A stretch of 64,000 nucleotides of DNA from Paenibacillus sp. 1011MAR3C5 (GCF_003591485.1 NZ_QZCF01000002.1:682001-746000), one strand, 5' to 3'; shown: positions 8,759 to 19,175, counted from the stretch's first letter. Translations and numbers: made by a program. The notes: generated by a model from the letters alone, not told the origin.

Positions 8759-9475
8759 ATGCATAACGGACGGGAAGCGGGGATATCGGCAGTGAACTTG
8801 ACCATGAGCATGGACATTTTCAGTGTATTCAGCTTAATCGGCACGATTGCCTTTGCGGTGAGCGGCGCGGTTGTGGCGATGGAGGAAGAATACGATATAT
8901 TGGGCGTATACGTGCTGGGACTCGTGACGGCGTTCGGAGGAGGGGTTGTGCGGAACCTGTTGATCGGTGTTCCGGTCACCACGCTATGGAGCCAGGGTTA
9001 TTTATTTATGACCGCACTCTCGGCAATGACCATTGCCTTCTTGCTGCCGGTCAGATGGATATTGCGCTGGAGGCGAAGCGAAGCCTTTTTTGATGCGATT
9101 GGGTTATCGGCTTTTGCCATCCAAGGTGCGTTGTACGCGACCAAGATGGAGCACCCGCTAAGTGCGGTGCTAGTAGCCGCTATGCTGACTGGTATTGGCG
9201 GCGGGATAATCCGCGACGTGCTGGCAGGTCGCAAGCCGCTTGTCTTGAAGGATGAGATCTACGCGGTATGGGCGATGCTGGCTGGTGTGGCGATCGGGCT
9301 TGGGTGGTTCAAATCAACGATCGAGCTGCTTGCATTATTCGTTATCATTATTACGTTCAGAATGCTGTCGGTCTATTACAAATGGAAGCTTCCGAGAAGG
9401 TCTCTAAGGGGTGCTTTTGCCGCATCAGAGCAAGCAGCTATTCGAAAATTGAAGCACAAGAAAGGAGATGAATAA
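8759..9475 (+). CDS. TRIC-type / UPF0126 membrane channel
   Basis: A roughly 238-residue membrane protein with about seven hydrophobic segments and the duplicated glycine-rich motif of the bacterial TRIC family, GGGVVRNLLIG and GGGIIRDVLAG. The family forms trimeric cation (K+) channels; some members are linked to small-solute uptake. The open frame extends 48 codons further upstream without a credible signal; the chosen ATG has GGAGG six bases ahead, though starts at the ATGs of MSMDIF, 15-17 codons later, fit homologues equally well. The gene ends two bases before the phosphatase start, so the two are likely cotranscribed. Confidence 0.85.
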   Translation: MHNGREAGISAVNLTMSMDIFSVFSLIGTIAFAVSGAVVAMEEEYDILGVYVLGLVTAFGGGVVRNLLIGVPVTTLWSQGYLFMTALSAMTIAFLLPVRWILRWRRSEAFFDAIGLSAFAIQGALYATKMEHPLSAVLVAAMLTGIGGGIIRDVLAGRKPLVLKDEIYAVWAMLAGVAIGLGWFKSTIELLALFVIIITFRMLSVYYKWKLPRRSLRGAFAASEQAAIRKLKHKKGDE

Positions 9476-9477
9476 GC

Positions 9478-9975
9478 ATGGAACATGAAGTTCGTGTATT
9501 ATTCGTATGTCTTGGCAACATATGCAGATCGCCGATGGCGGAAGCGGTGATGCGCAAGCTGATTATGGAGAAGGGGCTGGAGAACCGCATTGCGGTAGAC
9601 TCTGCCGGAACAGGTGATTGGCATATTGGCCGTGAGCCGCATGAAGGAACTAGGGGTGTCCTTGACGCCCACGGCATCTCGTATGCCGGTATGAAAGCCA
9701 GGCAAGTGAGCCCGCAGGATGCGGCTGACTTTCATTATATTGTCTGTATGGACCAGAAAAACCTGAAGGATGCGCGAGAGATGATGGCGAGCGCTGTGGG
9801 TGAGAATACATCCGGCAAGGTGTTCACCTTTATGGAGCTTCTTCCGGACAGAGGCGTGGTGGATGTTCCAGATCCTTATTATGAAGGAAACTTCGACTAT
9901 GTGTATGAGCTCGTTAACGAAGGCTGTCACGCTTTGCTTGATAAAATCAAGGCGGATATAGGGCTATCTGTGTGA
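9478..9975 (+). CDS. low-molecular-weight protein-tyrosine phosphatase
   Basis: A 165-residue phosphatase with the P-loop CLGNICRS (C11, R17) and the general-acid loop PDPYYEG. The fifth P-loop residue is Ile rather than the Thr that marks YwlE-type arginine phosphatases, so phosphotyrosine (YfkJ-like) specificity is more likely. AAGGAG lies just upstream. It shares a probable transcript with the channel gene and is followed about 180 bases later by an intrinsic terminator. Confidence 0.93.
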   Translation: MEHEVRVLFVCLGNICRSPMAEAVMRKLIMEKGLENRIAVDSAGTGDWHIGREPHEGTRGVLDAHGISYAGMKARQVSPQDAADFHYIVCMDQKNLKDAREMMASAVGENTSGKVFTFMELLPDRGVVDVPDPYYEGNFDYVYELVNEGCHALLDKIKADIGLSV

Positions 9976-10151
9976 TGTGCGGGTATCGTGCTGAATTGTA
10001 TAGTGGCTAGATAGATGTAATTTTGCTCATATTAGCTTTCGTGCTCGACTGATACTCTGTCACCTCATTCGTACGCAAACTAATTAATAACTATTGACTT
10101 CCTCTACTGGCTGTTCGTCTCCATGCCGCTATAAACCGACACAATGTGAAG

Positions 10152-10201
10152 GGCTGCTCCGAGAGTTATATACCATAACTTGTGGAGCAGCTCTTTTTTT
10201 T
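10152..10201 (+). terminator. intrinsic terminator after the phosphatase gene
   Basis: An outer stem GCTGCTCC / GGAGCAGC encloses an inner AGTTAT / ATAACT hairpin and is followed by an eight-base T run. It ends the channel-phosphatase transcript just before the repeat array. Confidence 0.85.
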
Positions 10202-10249
10202 GTGCGAAAGGCATAAGGGGGATGCGAATGTGGCGACTGTAAGTTGTAG

Positions 10250-10766
10250 GCCGAGAAAATCGGCTTAGCTAGCGGAAAAGCGCTGGTGAGAGTGCTGCAA
10301 GCCGAGAAACTCGGCTTAGAGAGCGGAAAAGAGAGTGCTGCAAGCCGAGAAACTCGGCTTAGAGAGCGGAGAGCAGCTGATGAGAGAGCTGCAAGCCGAG
10401 AAACTCGGCTTAGAGAGCGGAAAAGAGCTGGTGAGAGTGCCGCAAGCCGAGAAACTCGGTTTAGAGAGCGGAAAAGCGCTGGTGAGAGTGCTGCAAGCCG
10501 AGAAACTCGGCTTAGAGAGTGGAAAAGAGCTGGTGAGAGTGCTGCAAGCCGAGAAACTCGGCTTAGAGAGCGGAGAGCAGCTGGTGAGAGTGCTGCAAGC
10601 CGAGAAACACGGCATAGAGAGCGGAAAAGAGCTGGTGAGAGTGCTGCAAGCCGAGAAACTCGGCTTAGAGAGTGGAAAAGAGCTGGTGAGAGTGCTGCAA
10701 GCCGAGAAACTCGGCTTAGAGAGCGGAGAGCAGCTGATGAGAGAGCTGCAAGCCGAGAAAATCGGC
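10250..10766. repeat. tandem array of eleven hairpin-bearing 51-bp repeats
   Basis: Eleven copies of a unit centred on the palindrome GCCGAGAAACTCGGC begin at 10250, 10301, 10344, 10395, 10446, 10497, 10548, 10599, 10650, 10701 and 10752. The period is 51 bp throughout except once (10301 to 10344, 43 bp), where eight bases are missing. Each core folds into a six-pair stem with loop AAA; the first and last copies read GAAAATCGGC instead, copy 5 ends GGT and copy 8 has CACGGC. Between cores the unit alternates between GGAAAAGAGCTGGTGAGAG and GGAGAGCAGCTGATGAGAG types. Since 51 is a multiple of three, frames stay open on both strands, but the 8-bp loss breaks any long frame and no ribosome-binding site precedes them, so it is treated as non-coding. 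Confidence 0.9.
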
Positions 10767-10803
10767 TTAGAGAGCGGAGAGCAGTCGAAGCGTGTGCAGT
10801 AAT

Positions 10804-10842
10804 TCAAAAAAAGAAGCATCAAGGCACAACAGCCTTGATGCT
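10804..10842 (-). terminator. intrinsic terminator of the esterase gene
   Basis: An eleven-pair perfect stem (AGCATCAAGGC / GCCTTGATGCT) with loop ACAACA is flanked on the left by an A-rich run, which is a T run on the minus strand. It separates the esterase transcript from the repeat array. Confidence 0.88.
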
Positions 10843-10899
10843 CCCCTCCTTAAGGCAAGTCTTCTTAACTAAGCAAATAATGGAGTTAACAACCGCCGC

Positions 10900-11637
10900 C
10901 TACTCAACCTCAATAAAGTAACGAAGCGCCTGCGGGATTTCTTTTTGCCAGAAGCCCCATTGATGCTTGCCGTCCTTCTCTTCATAGAAGATGTTGGCGC
11001 CTTTGTGCTCCAGCAAGGCGCGCGTGTTGCGGTTTAGCGCGACGAAGTCGTAGACGCCGCGGTCTGTCTCATAAGCATCTTCCTGAAGTCCGACGATCAT
11101 GTAAATGTCCAGCCAGCTAAGATCAAGCGTATTGCCTACAATGCTCTGCGAGCTGGCGTAGAATGCGCCAGACATGGACATCACCCGTGTAAATAGCTGC
11201 GGATACGACAGCGCCAGATGCAGCGAGACTGTACCGCCAAGCGAATCGCCCGCCAGCAGGCGGTGCTCCGGTTCGCGGCGTACCGGATATTTCTCTTCTA
11301 TGAAGGGGACAAGCTCTTCGGCGAAGAAACGAAGGTAGGCCTCATGGCGATTGCCGTCCGGCGCATATTCCTCGGTACGTACTTTTTTGTCGACGTCAAC
11401 GCCTACTATAATGAAAGGCTCCAAGCCTTCGTCCAATATCAGCTGCGTCGCCGTTGTCGCCACACGGCCAAAGTTGAAGAAATCTTCTCCATCCTGGCAG
11501 TAGACGACTGGATAACTGAGCACTTCGTTGTAGCCAGGCGGAAGAAATACACGCAGATTACGCTGCCCCTCGGCCAAATAACGGCTGTCTACCGTTTCCT
11601 TCAAAATCGTTCTTTTCAAATAGCGTTCGTCAGTCAT
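10900..11637 (-). CDS. alpha/beta-hydrolase esterase (Fes/esterase D-like)
   Basis: A 245-residue alpha/beta hydrolase of the putative-esterase family that includes enterochelin esterases. The nucleophile elbow is GDSLGG, preceded by FLPPGYN, YPVVYCQDGEDFF and FAEELVPFIEEKYPV, all typical of this family; the final His lies in DGKHQWGFW. The frame can start two codons earlier at a TTG, but AAGGAG eight bases before the ATG of MTDERYLKR decides the start. No signal peptide is visible, so it is cytosolic. No siderophore genes are nearby, so the substrate is open. Confidence 0.85.
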   Translation of the reverse strand: MTDERYLKRTILKETVDSRYLAEGQRNLRVFLPPGYNEVLSYPVVYCQDGEDFFNFGRVATTATQLILDEGLEPFIIVGVDVDKKVRTEEYAPDGNRHEAYLRFFAEELVPFIEEKYPVRREPEHRLLAGDSLGGTVSLHLALSYPQLFTRVMSMSGAFYASSQSIVGNTLDLSWLDIYMIVGLQEDAYETDRGVYDFVALNRNTRALLEHKGANIFYEEKDGKHQWGFWQKEIPQALRYFIEVE

Positions 11638-11833
11638 GCTCAAATCTCCTTATCTGAATTGAATGGATTACTGCTGTTGTGGGTAAACAATAGTAAGGTA
11701 CATACGGGAAATGGGGCGAATACAAGCTGTTGTATTATTCTGTACCACTAAATTTCGGATGCTGTAGCATATACAATTCGTTAACAGAATGGTTAGAATA
11801 AGCGAAAAAACAACGGTTTTTTTGTTTTTTGCT

Positions 11834-11863
11834 TTGACCATTTTCGTTAAACAGGGTTATAAT
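11834..11863 (+). promoter_or_regulatory. sigma-A-type promoter of the pdh operon
   Basis: TTGACC and TATAAT are separated by 18 bases, about 57 bases before the pdhA start. This is the strongest promoter-like sequence upstream of the operon. Confidence 0.75.
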
Positions 11864-11911
11864 AATTCTATAACAGAGGTACCCGATTTTCAAATATTTC
11901 GATTGAGGTGA

Positions 11912-12988
<1,077 letters not shown>

Positions 12989-13008
12989 AAGGGGAGGATG
13001 AAACGATC

Positions 13009-13986
13009 ATGGCTCAAATGAATATGCTTGAAGCGATTCGCGATGCGATGCGCGTAGAACTGAAACGTGACTCCAACGTGCTCATCTTCGGTGAGGACGT
13101 AGGTAAAGTCGGCGGTGTATTCCGCGTAACGGAAGGCTTGCAGGAAGAATTCGGTGAAGAGCGCGTATTCGATACGCCGCTTGCTGAATCCGCAATCGGA
13201 GGTTTGGCAGTAGGCATGGGCGTGCAAGGCTTGCGTCCAATCGCCGAGATCCAATTCGTAGGCTTCATTTACGAAGCGCTTGACCAAATGTTCATCCAGG
13301 CTGCGCGTATGCGTTACCGTTCCGGCGGTCGCTACAACTCGCCAATCGTATTCCGTACGCCGTTCGGCGGCGGCGTCAAAGCAGCTGAGCTGCATACGGA
13401 TTCCCTGGAAGGTCTGGCTGTACAGACTCCTGGTATTAAAGTCGTTATTCCATCCAATCCATACGATGCAAAAGGTCTGATGATCTCCGCGATTCGCGAC
13501 AACGATCCGGTATTCTTCATGGAGCATCTGAACTTGTACCGTGCCTTCAAAGCCGACGTTCCAGAAGGCGAATACACCGTTGAGATTGGCAAAGCGAACG
13601 TGGTTCGCGAAGGCAGCGACGTAACGATCATCGCCTACGGCATGATGGTTCATACAGCGGTGAAAGCAGCAGACGAGCTCGAAAAAGAAGGCATCAAAGC
13701 GGAAGTCATCGACCTTCGTTCCCTCGTGCCGCTTGATATCGACACCATCGTGGCATCGATCCAAAAAACAAACCGTGCAATCGTGGTTCAAGAAGCGCAA
13801 AAAACATCCGGCGTAGCTGCCGAAGTTATCGCGCAAATTAACGAAAAAGCGATTCTGCACCTGGAAGCGCCAGTGCTTCGCGTAGCGGGTCCGGATACGG
13901 TATATCCGTTCGCTCAAATCGAAGATCAATGGCTGCCTACGCCAGCACGCATCGTGGCTGCGGCTCAAAAAGTTATCCAATTCTAA
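13009..13986 (+). CDS. pdhB: pyruvate dehydrogenase E1 component, beta subunit
   Basis: A 325-residue E1-beta subunit, partner of PdhA in the cytosolic pyruvate dehydrogenase complex. Family landmarks are [43 protein letters not shown] and the C-terminal transketolase domain with [18 protein letters not shown]. It starts 20 bases after pdhA with GGGGAGG upstream. Codon choice is strongly biased as in pdhA, fitting high expression. Confidence 0.97.
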   Translation: MAQMNMLEAIRDAMRVELKRDSNVLIFGEDVGKVGGVFRVTEGLQEEFGEERVFDTPLAESAIGGLAVGMGVQGLRPIAEIQFVGFIYEALDQMFIQAARMRYRSGGRYNSPIVFRTPFGGGVKAAELHTDSLEGLAVQTPGIKVVIPSNPYDAKGLMISAIRDNDPVFFMEHLNLYRAFKADVPEGEYTVEIGKANVVREGSDVTIIAYGMMVHTAVKAADELEKEGIKAEVIDLRSLVPLDIDTIVASIQKTNRAIVVQEAQKTSGVAAEVIAQINEKAILHLEAPVLRVAGPDTVYPFAQIEDQWLPTPARIVAAAQKVIQF

Positions 13987-14025
13987 TCTAATTGACGGAA
14001 CATTTTTAAAAGGAGGTTACGATCG

Positions 14026-15312
14026 GTGGCTAAATTCGAATATCGATTCCCAGAGCTAGGCGAAGGCCTGCATGAGGGCGAAATCATCAAAGTACTGATT
14101 AAGCCGGGCGCTACAGTGACAGACGATGACATTATTATGGAAGTGCAAAACGATAAAGCTATCGTCGAAGTACCTTGCCCGGTTAACGGCAAAGTGCTGG
14201 AAGTATTGGTGAAGGACGGACAGGTATGCCATGTCGGCGAACTGGTAGCCGTAATTGACGCGGAAGGCGATCTTCCTGAGCAAGCGATTCCTGCTGCGGC
14301 TGAAGAGCCGAAGAAGGAAGAGGCGGCTCCTGCAAGCGCATCAGCACCAGCTGCTGCACCTGCTCCTGAAGCAAAAGCGACGAACGCTCAAGTATTGGCT
14401 ACGCCAAGCGTACGCAAATACGCTCGCGAGAAGGGCGTTGACCTGACTCAAGTTAGCGGTACTGGCAAAAACGGACGCATCACACGTGACGACGTGGACG
14501 GATTCGGCGGAGCACCTGCAGCAGTGGAAGCGGCAGCGCCTGCGGAAGCAAAAGCAGCTTCGGCTGGTGAGGCAAAAGCAGCAGCCCCAGTAGCGGCTGG
14601 CACTCCTTACCGCCCAGAAGAGCGCGTACCGTTCAAAGGTATCCGCAAAGCGATTTCTAATGCTATGGTGAAGTCGGTTTACACGGCTCCGCACGTAACG
14701 ATCATGGACGAAGTAGACGTTACTGAGCTGGTTGCCCTTCGCTCGAAATACAAGCCATACGCAGAGAAAAAAGGCTCTAAGCTTACGTATCTGCCGTTCA
14801 TCGTGAAGGCTCTGGTAGCGGCTTGCCGCCAGTTCCCAATCATGAACTCCATGCTGGATGAGCAAAATCAAGAAATCGTATACCGTAAGTACTACAACAT
14901 TGGTATCGCTACCGATACGGACAACGGCTTGATCGTTCCAGTAATTGAAGATGCTGACCGCAAAAACATCTTTATGGTCGCTGACACGATTCGTGACCTG
15001 GCAGCTCGCGGCCGCGACGGCAAGCTTGCTCCGAACGAATTGAGAGGCAGCACAATCTCGATCTCGAACATCGGTTCCGCAGGCGGCATGTTCTTCACGC
15101 CGGTTATCAACTTCCCTGAAGTTGCGATTCTGGGTACTGGCCGTATCTCTGAGAAGCCGGTTGTACGTGACGGCGAAATTGTAGCTGCACCTGTAATGGC
15201 ATTGTCCCTGAGCTTCGACCACCGTCTGATCGACGGCGCAACAGCACAAAACTTTATGAATTATATCAAACAGCTGCTGGCACAGCCTGAGCTGTTCATA
15301 ATGGAGGTCTAA
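14026..15312 (+). CDS. pdhC: pyruvate dehydrogenase E2 component, dihydrolipoamide acetyltransferase
   Basis: A 428-residue core subunit that carries acetyl from E1 to CoA. Domains in order are a single lipoyl domain with the modified Lys at K44 (QNDKAIVEV), an Ala/Pro/Glu-rich flexible linker, the peripheral subunit-binding domain (about 125-160, [14 protein letters not shown]), a second linker and the catalytic domain ending with [10 protein letters not shown], giving H399 and D403. The start is GTG with AAGGAGG upstream. The single lipoyl domain matches Bacillus-type E2. Confidence 0.97.
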   Translation: MAKFEYRFPELGEGLHEGEIIKVLIKPGATVTDDDIIMEVQNDKAIVEVPCPVNGKVLEVLVKDGQVCHVGELVAVIDAEGDLPEQAIPAAAEEPKKEEAAPASASAPAAAPAPEAKATNAQVLATPSVRKYAREKGVDLTQVSGTGKNGRITRDDVDGFGGAPAAVEAAAPAEAKAASAGEAKAAAPVAAGTPYRPEERVPFKGIRKAISNAMVKSVYTAPHVTIMDEVDVTELVALRSKYKPYAEKKGSKLTYLPFIVKALVAACRQFPIMNSMLDEQNQEIVYRKYYNIGIATDTDNGLIVPVIEDADRKNIFMVADTIRDLAARGRDGKLAPNELRGSTISISNIGSAGGMFFTPVINFPEVAILGTGRISEKPVVRDGEIVAAPVMALSLSFDHRLIDGATAQNFMNYIKQLLAQPELFIMEV

Positions 15313-15315
15313 CAA

Positions 15316-16731
15316 ATGGTAGTTGGAGATGCTTCCTTAGATATTGATACTTTAGTCATTGGCGCAGGTCCTGGCGGTTACGTAGCCGCTATCCGCGCAG
15401 CACAGCTTGGTCAAAACGTATTGGTCGTAGACAAAGAGTATGTAGGCGGCGTGTGCTTGAACGTTGGCTGTATTCCGTCCAAAGCGCTGATCTCGGCAGC
15501 TCATCAATATGAGTCTGTAAGTCACGCTTCCGCTTTCGGTATCGAAGTGGGCGAAGCGAAGGTTGACTTCAGCAAAGTGCAAGAATTCAAAAACGGCATC
15601 GTTAAGAAGCTGACTGGCGGCGTAGCTTCGCTGCTGAAAGCGAACAAAGTACAGTTCTTCCAAGGCGAAGTGATGTTCATTAACGAAAACGAAGCTCGCG
15701 TATTCAACGATCAAGAAGCGCCGCGCTACCGTTTCAAAAACTGCATCATCGCGACGGGTTCCCGTCCAATCGAGCTGAAGGCATTCCCTTACGGCGGACG
15801 TATCGTGTCCTCGACAGGCGCATTGTCGCTGCCTGAAATTCCGAAGAGCCTTGTCGTAATCGGCGGCGGCTACATCGGAATCGAGCTTGGCCAAATGTAC
15901 TCCAAGTTCGGCACGAAAGTAACGGTAATCGAAGGTTCCGATTCCGTACTTCCAGGCTTCGACAAAGATATGTCTTCCATCGTTGCGAAGAAGCTGAAAG
16001 CGAAAAATGTGGATATCGTAACAGGCGCTCAAGCGAAAAGCGCTGAGCAAACCGATAAAGATGTAACGGTTACCTACACAGTAGGCGACAAAGAAGAAAA
16101 AGTAACAGCGGACTACCTGCTTGTTACCGTTGGCCGCCGCCCGAACACGGATGGCGAGCTTGGCCTTGACCTGATCGGCGTAAAAACGACAGATCGCGGT
16201 CTGGTTGAAGTTGACCAACAATGCCGTACCAGCATTCCGCACATCTTCGCAATCGGCGACATCATCGCTGGTCCAGCGCTTGCACACAAAGCGATGTACG
16301 AAGGCCGCGTAGCTGCTGAAGCGATCGCAGGACAACCAAGCGTGATCGATTACAAATGCGTACCGGCTGTATGCTTCTCCGATCCTGAATGCGCAAGCGT
16401 CGGCCTGAGCGAGAAAGAAGCGAAGGAGCAAGGCCACAACGTGAAAGTGGGCAAATTCCCATTCGCTATCAACGGCCGCGCAATGTCGCTTAACGCTACA
16501 GAAGGCTTCGTGAAGCTGGTAGCAGACGCTGACTCCGGTCTGGTACTGGGCGCGCATATCGTAGGCCTTGAAGCTTCCAACATGATTGCCGAGCTGGCTC
16601 TGGCAATTGAGATGGGCGCAACGCTTGAAGATATCGCTCTGACGATCCATGCTCACCCAACTTTGGGCGAGATCGTATTGGATGCGGCTGAAGTTGCACT
16701 TGGACACCCGATCCATACGGTTGCCAAGTAA
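15316..16731 (+). CDS. pdhD: dihydrolipoamide dehydrogenase (E3)
   Basis: A 471-residue flavoprotein that reoxidises the lipoyl arm with NAD+. The FAD motif GAGPGGYVAAIRAAQ and the redox disulphide C47/C52 (GVCLNVGCIPSK) are followed by the NAD motif VVIGGGYIGIELG, the second FAD segment FAIGDI and the C-terminal HAHPTLGE catalytic dyad. It begins four bases after pdhC. A hairpin terminator follows, so it closes the operon. Confidence 0.97.
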   Translation: MVVGDASLDIDTLVIGAGPGGYVAAIRAAQLGQNVLVVDKEYVGGVCLNVGCIPSKALISAAHQYESVSHASAFGIEVGEAKVDFSKVQEFKNGIVKKLTGGVASLLKANKVQFFQGEVMFINENEARVFNDQEAPRYRFKNCIIATGSRPIELKAFPYGGRIVSSTGALSLPEIPKSLVVIGGGYIGIELGQMYSKFGTKVTVIEGSDSVLPGFDKDMSSIVAKKLKAKNVDIVTGAQAKSAEQTDKDVTVTYTVGDKEEKVTADYLLVTVGRRPNTDGELGLDLIGVKTTDRGLVEVDQQCRTSIPHIFAIGDIIAGPALAHKAMYEGRVAAEAIAGQPSVIDYKCVPAVCFSDPECASVGLSEKEAKEQGHNVKVGKFPFAINGRAMSLNATEGFVKLVADADSGLVLGAHIVGLEASNMIAELALAIEMGATLEDIALTIHAHPTLGEIVLDAAEVALGHPIHTVAK

Positions 16732-16771
16732 TTCAATAAAGCGATAAGATACAGATCAGTACGAATATGAA

Positions 16772-16813
16772 GCCTCGCTGCGCTTTTACCATAAAAGTGC
16801 AGCGGGGTTTCTT
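16772..16813 (+). terminator. intrinsic terminator of the pdh operon
   Basis: A long stem pairs CCTCGCTGCGCTTTTA with TAAAAGTGCAGCGGGG, allowing one mismatch and wobble pairs, and is followed by TTTCTTT. Confidence 0.85.
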
Positions 16814-16878
16814 TGCGCTTGCAGCCTTTCGTGTAACTTCCGCAAGATTTGCTTTGCATTTATTTCATGCAGTTCCCT

Positions 16879-16908
16879 TTGCCTATCCCTTTTTGCATAT
16901 ATTATAAT
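16879..16908 (+). promoter_or_regulatory. candidate promoter of the thioesterase gene
   Basis: TATAAT overlaps an in-frame ATG of the open frame and is preceded, at 18 bases, by TTGCCT. This places the transcript start downstream of that ATG and supports the later start codon. Confidence 0.5.
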
Positions 16909-16951
16909 GAAGAAACAAAATACGAAGATGAAGAAAAGGGGCTGGATCAGC

Positions 16952-17440
16952 ATGAATCAGGAAGGGCAAAAACGGTCGAGCGATTCACGAACGATTATGA
17001 CGCAGCTCATTTTTCCTCTCGATACGAACCATTACGATACCATGTTTGGCGGCAAGCTGATGGAGTATATGGATAAAGTAGCCGCGATTGCAGCCATGAG
17101 ACATGCGAGAACAAGAGTTGTGACGGCTTCGACGGATAGTCTGGATTTTCTCGCACCGATTCGGGTCGGCGAAGTGATCGAGGTAGAAGCGTTCGTCAGC
17201 TGGACGCATCGCAGCTCCATGGAAATCTATGTATCCGTAACTGCGGAGAATTTGTACGCCGGGACACGTGCGGTTACCGTGACAGCCTTTTTCACTTTCG
17301 TCGCGCTTGGTGAGGACGGAAAGCCTAGCCCGGTTCCGTCGGTTGTACCGGAGAGCGAGTTAGAGCGCCAGCTGTTCGCAACAGCGCCGGATCGTCATCA
17401 GCTGCGCAAAAACCGCAAGAAACACAGGCTGGGCAACTAA
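16952..17440 (+). CDS. acyl-CoA thioesterase, hotdog fold
   Basis: A 162-residue hotdog-fold thioesterase of the cytosolic acyl-CoA hydrolase type. The motif HYDTMFGGKLMEYMDKVAAIAA carries the catalytic Asp helix, and VTASTDSLDFLAPIRVGEVIEVEAFV is the central sheet. The family hydrolyses acyl-CoA to free acid and CoA. The open frame extends 15 codons upstream, but that ATG overlaps a -10 box and lacks a ribosome site, whereas AAAAGGGG precedes this one. The tail is basic (RKNRKKHRLGN). Confidence 0.88.
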   Translation: MNQEGQKRSSDSRTIMTQLIFPLDTNHYDTMFGGKLMEYMDKVAAIAAMRHARTRVVTASTDSLDFLAPIRVGEVIEVEAFVSWTHRSSMEIYVSVTAENLYAGTRAVTVTAFFTFVALGEDGKPSPVPSVVPESELERQLFATAPDRHQLRKNRKKHRLGN

Positions 17441-17563
17441 TTACAACTAATGTTATAATAATAGTTATTTTGCGACAGATCGCATGCTTAACGGTTAAAA
17501 GCGCGAGCTTTTTCGTATAGGATTACGCCGATGATGGCGATATTGATTTGAAGGAGGTCTCCC

Positions 17564-18520
17564 ATGAGCACCAGCGAACAGGCTTATTTGCAATTATTGA
17601 GGGATGTGCTGCAGAATGGCGTCCGGAAGGAAGATCGTACAGGGACTGGAACGATCTCTACGTTCGGCTATCAGATGCGATTTTCGCTTAGTGAAGGCTT
17701 TCCGCTTCTGACGACGAAGCGCGTACCCTTCAAGCTCGTAGCGAGCGAGCTGCTTTGGTTTATTAAAGGAGACACCAATATCCGCTATTTGCTTCAACAT
17801 AAGAACAACATTTGGAATGAATGGGCATTCAAGCGCTGGGTCGAAAGCGAAGCCTATTCAGGACCGGATATGACGAACTTCGGATTGCGCTCTCAGACGG
17901 ACTCGGCATTCGCCGCTCAATATGAAGCGCAGATGGAAGCGTTCAAGGAGCGCGTATTGGCCGATTCCGAATTTGCCGATGCGTATGGAGAGCTAGGCAA
18001 TGTCTACGGAAAGCAGTGGAGAGATTGGAAGACCACGCAGGGCGGAACCATCGACCAGCTGAAGGATGTAATCGCAACGATCAAGAGCAACCCGGAATCA
18101 AGAAGACTTATCGTATCGGCTTGGAATCCTGAAGATGTGCCGATGATGGCTCTTCCTCCTTGCCATACAATGTTCCAATTCTATGTGTCGGAGGGCAAGC
18201 TGTCGTGCCAGCTCTATCAGAGGAGCGGCGATATCTTCCTGGGCATTCCGTTCAACATCGCAAGCTATGCGCTATTGACTCATCTGATCGCTCATGAATG
18301 CGGGCTTGGCGTAGGCGACTTTGTTCATACGCTTGGCGATGCCCATATCTATTCGAACCATATGGAACAGATTGAGATTCAACTGTCCCGTGATCCGAAG
18401 CCGCTGCCGAAGCTGCTAATGAATACGGATAAGCAATCGGTGTTCGATTTCGAAATGGAAGACTTGACGCTGGAAGCTTACGATCCGCATCCGACGATCA
18501 AAGCACCCGTAGCGGTGTAA
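17564..18520 (+). CDS. thyA: thymidylate synthase
   Basis: A 318-residue enzyme converting dUMP to dTMP with methylene-tetrahydrofolate as donor and reductant. The catalytic Cys is C200 in [11 protein letters not shown]. The N-terminus has the folate-loop [11 protein letters not shown], and [22 protein letters not shown] follows the active site. The length and an insert at about 85-135 place it with the Lactobacillus casei-type long enzymes rather than the 264-residue E. coli form. AAGGAGG precedes the ATG. dfrA follows at 17 bases, the classic pairing that recycles the dihydrofolate this enzyme produces. Confidence 0.97.
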   Translation: MSTSEQAYLQLLRDVLQNGVRKEDRTGTGTISTFGYQMRFSLSEGFPLLTTKRVPFKLVASELLWFIKGDTNIRYLLQHKNNIWNEWAFKRWVESEAYSGPDMTNFGLRSQTDSAFAAQYEAQMEAFKERVLADSEFADAYGELGNVYGKQWRDWKTTQGGTIDQLKDVIATIKSNPESRRLIVSAWNPEDVPMMALPPCHTMFQFYVSEGKLSCQLYQRSGDIFLGIPFNIASYALLTHLIAHECGLGVGDFVHTLGDAHIYSNHMEQIEIQLSRDPKPLPKLLMNTDKQSVFDFEMEDLTLEAYDPHPTIKAPVAV

Positions 18521-18537
18521 GGGAGGAGGATGAGAAG

Positions 18538-19029
18538 ATGACCATTACGTTAATCGCGGCGATGGACCGGAATCGGGCTATTGGCGTCCGTAACGAACTT
18601 CCTTGGCGCTTGCCGGAGGATATGGCTTATTTCAGACGAATGACGACAGGCAAGACCGTGCTGATGGGCAGAAAAACGTTCGAATCACTCGGCAGACCGT
18701 TGCCGAACCGGCGCAATGTCGTATTGACTCGCCAGACGGATTTGCACCTCGACGGTTGTGAAGTGATTCATAGGCTGGAGGATGCCATCCGAACGTTCGG
18801 AGAGGAAGAGCTGATGATTATTGGCGGTGCGGAGATTTACGCGCTGGCCTTGCCTCATGCGGATCGGATATTGTTGACCGAAGTGGAAATGGAAGTCGAT
18901 GATGCTGATGCGTATTTCCCGGCTTTTGATGAGAGATCTTGGAGACTTGCGAGCAGCGAGTTCAAAGGTCAAGATGAACGGAATCCATATGACTTCACAT
19001 TCCAAACTTATGAACGGGCCGATCGATAA
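18538..19029 (+). CDS. folA: dihydrofolate reductase
   Basis: A 163-residue enzyme reducing dihydrofolate to tetrahydrofolate with NADPH. The start TLIAAMDRNRAIGVRNELPWRLPEDM contains the Met20 loop and the catalytic acid of LPEDM; TVLMGRKTFESLGRPLPNR and MIIGGAEIYALAL bind NADPH. It regenerates the cofactor consumed by the thymidylate synthase encoded immediately upstream, and the two share one transcript. GGGAGGAGG lies upstream of the ATG. Confidence 0.96.
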   Translation: MTITLIAAMDRNRAIGVRNELPWRLPEDMAYFRRMTTGKTVLMGRKTFESLGRPLPNRRNVVLTRQTDLHLDGCEVIHRLEDAIRTFGEEELMIIGGAEIYALALPHADRILLTEVEMEVDDADAYFPAFDERSWRLASSEFKGQDERNPYDFTFQTYERADR

Positions 19030-19146
19030 TGGATCCGGGATGGACATTTGTACGAACGATATGTCATAAAGTGCAAATGATTGTACGGATAGTCCATTAA
19101 CGTGTTCATTGCAGGAATGCTAGCATGTTATAATAAGCTACCGGAT

Positions 19147-19175
19147 TTGACACAGCATGCTGTGTTCAATAATAT
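19147..19175 (+). promoter_or_regulatory. promoter of the gltD-like gene with a palindrome in its spacer
   Basis: A consensus TTGACA is followed after 17 bases by TAATAT. The spacer, overlapping the last two bases of the -35 box, is the perfect 14-base palindrome CACAGCATGCTGTG, well placed to act as a repressor operator. Another palindrome, ATGCTAGCAT, and a TATAAT lie 20-30 bases upstream. The regulator is unknown. Confidence 0.6.

Noticed and set aside
10250..10766. CRISPR array
   Set aside because: The repeats are contiguous 51-bp units with conserved interiors, not repeats with unique spacers, and no cas genes are present.
10316..10822. Minus-strand frame across the repeat array (PLSKPSFSACSTLTS repeats)
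   Set aside because: It is open only because the 51-bp unit is a multiple of three; no start signal was found.
10286..10921. A 211-codon frame across the repeat array (SAASRETRLRERKRAGE repeats)
   Set aside because: It begins in one repeat phase and switches phase at the 8-bp deletion, has a GTG start without a ribosome site, and runs into the esterase terminator region.
14341..15315. Minus-strand frame opposite pdhC
   Set aside because: Shadow frame, Cys- and Arg-rich nonsense composition.
15352..16716. Long minus-strand frame (454 codons) opposite pdhD
   Set aside because: Shadow frame of a highly expressed gene; the translated sequence has improbable composition and no family motif.
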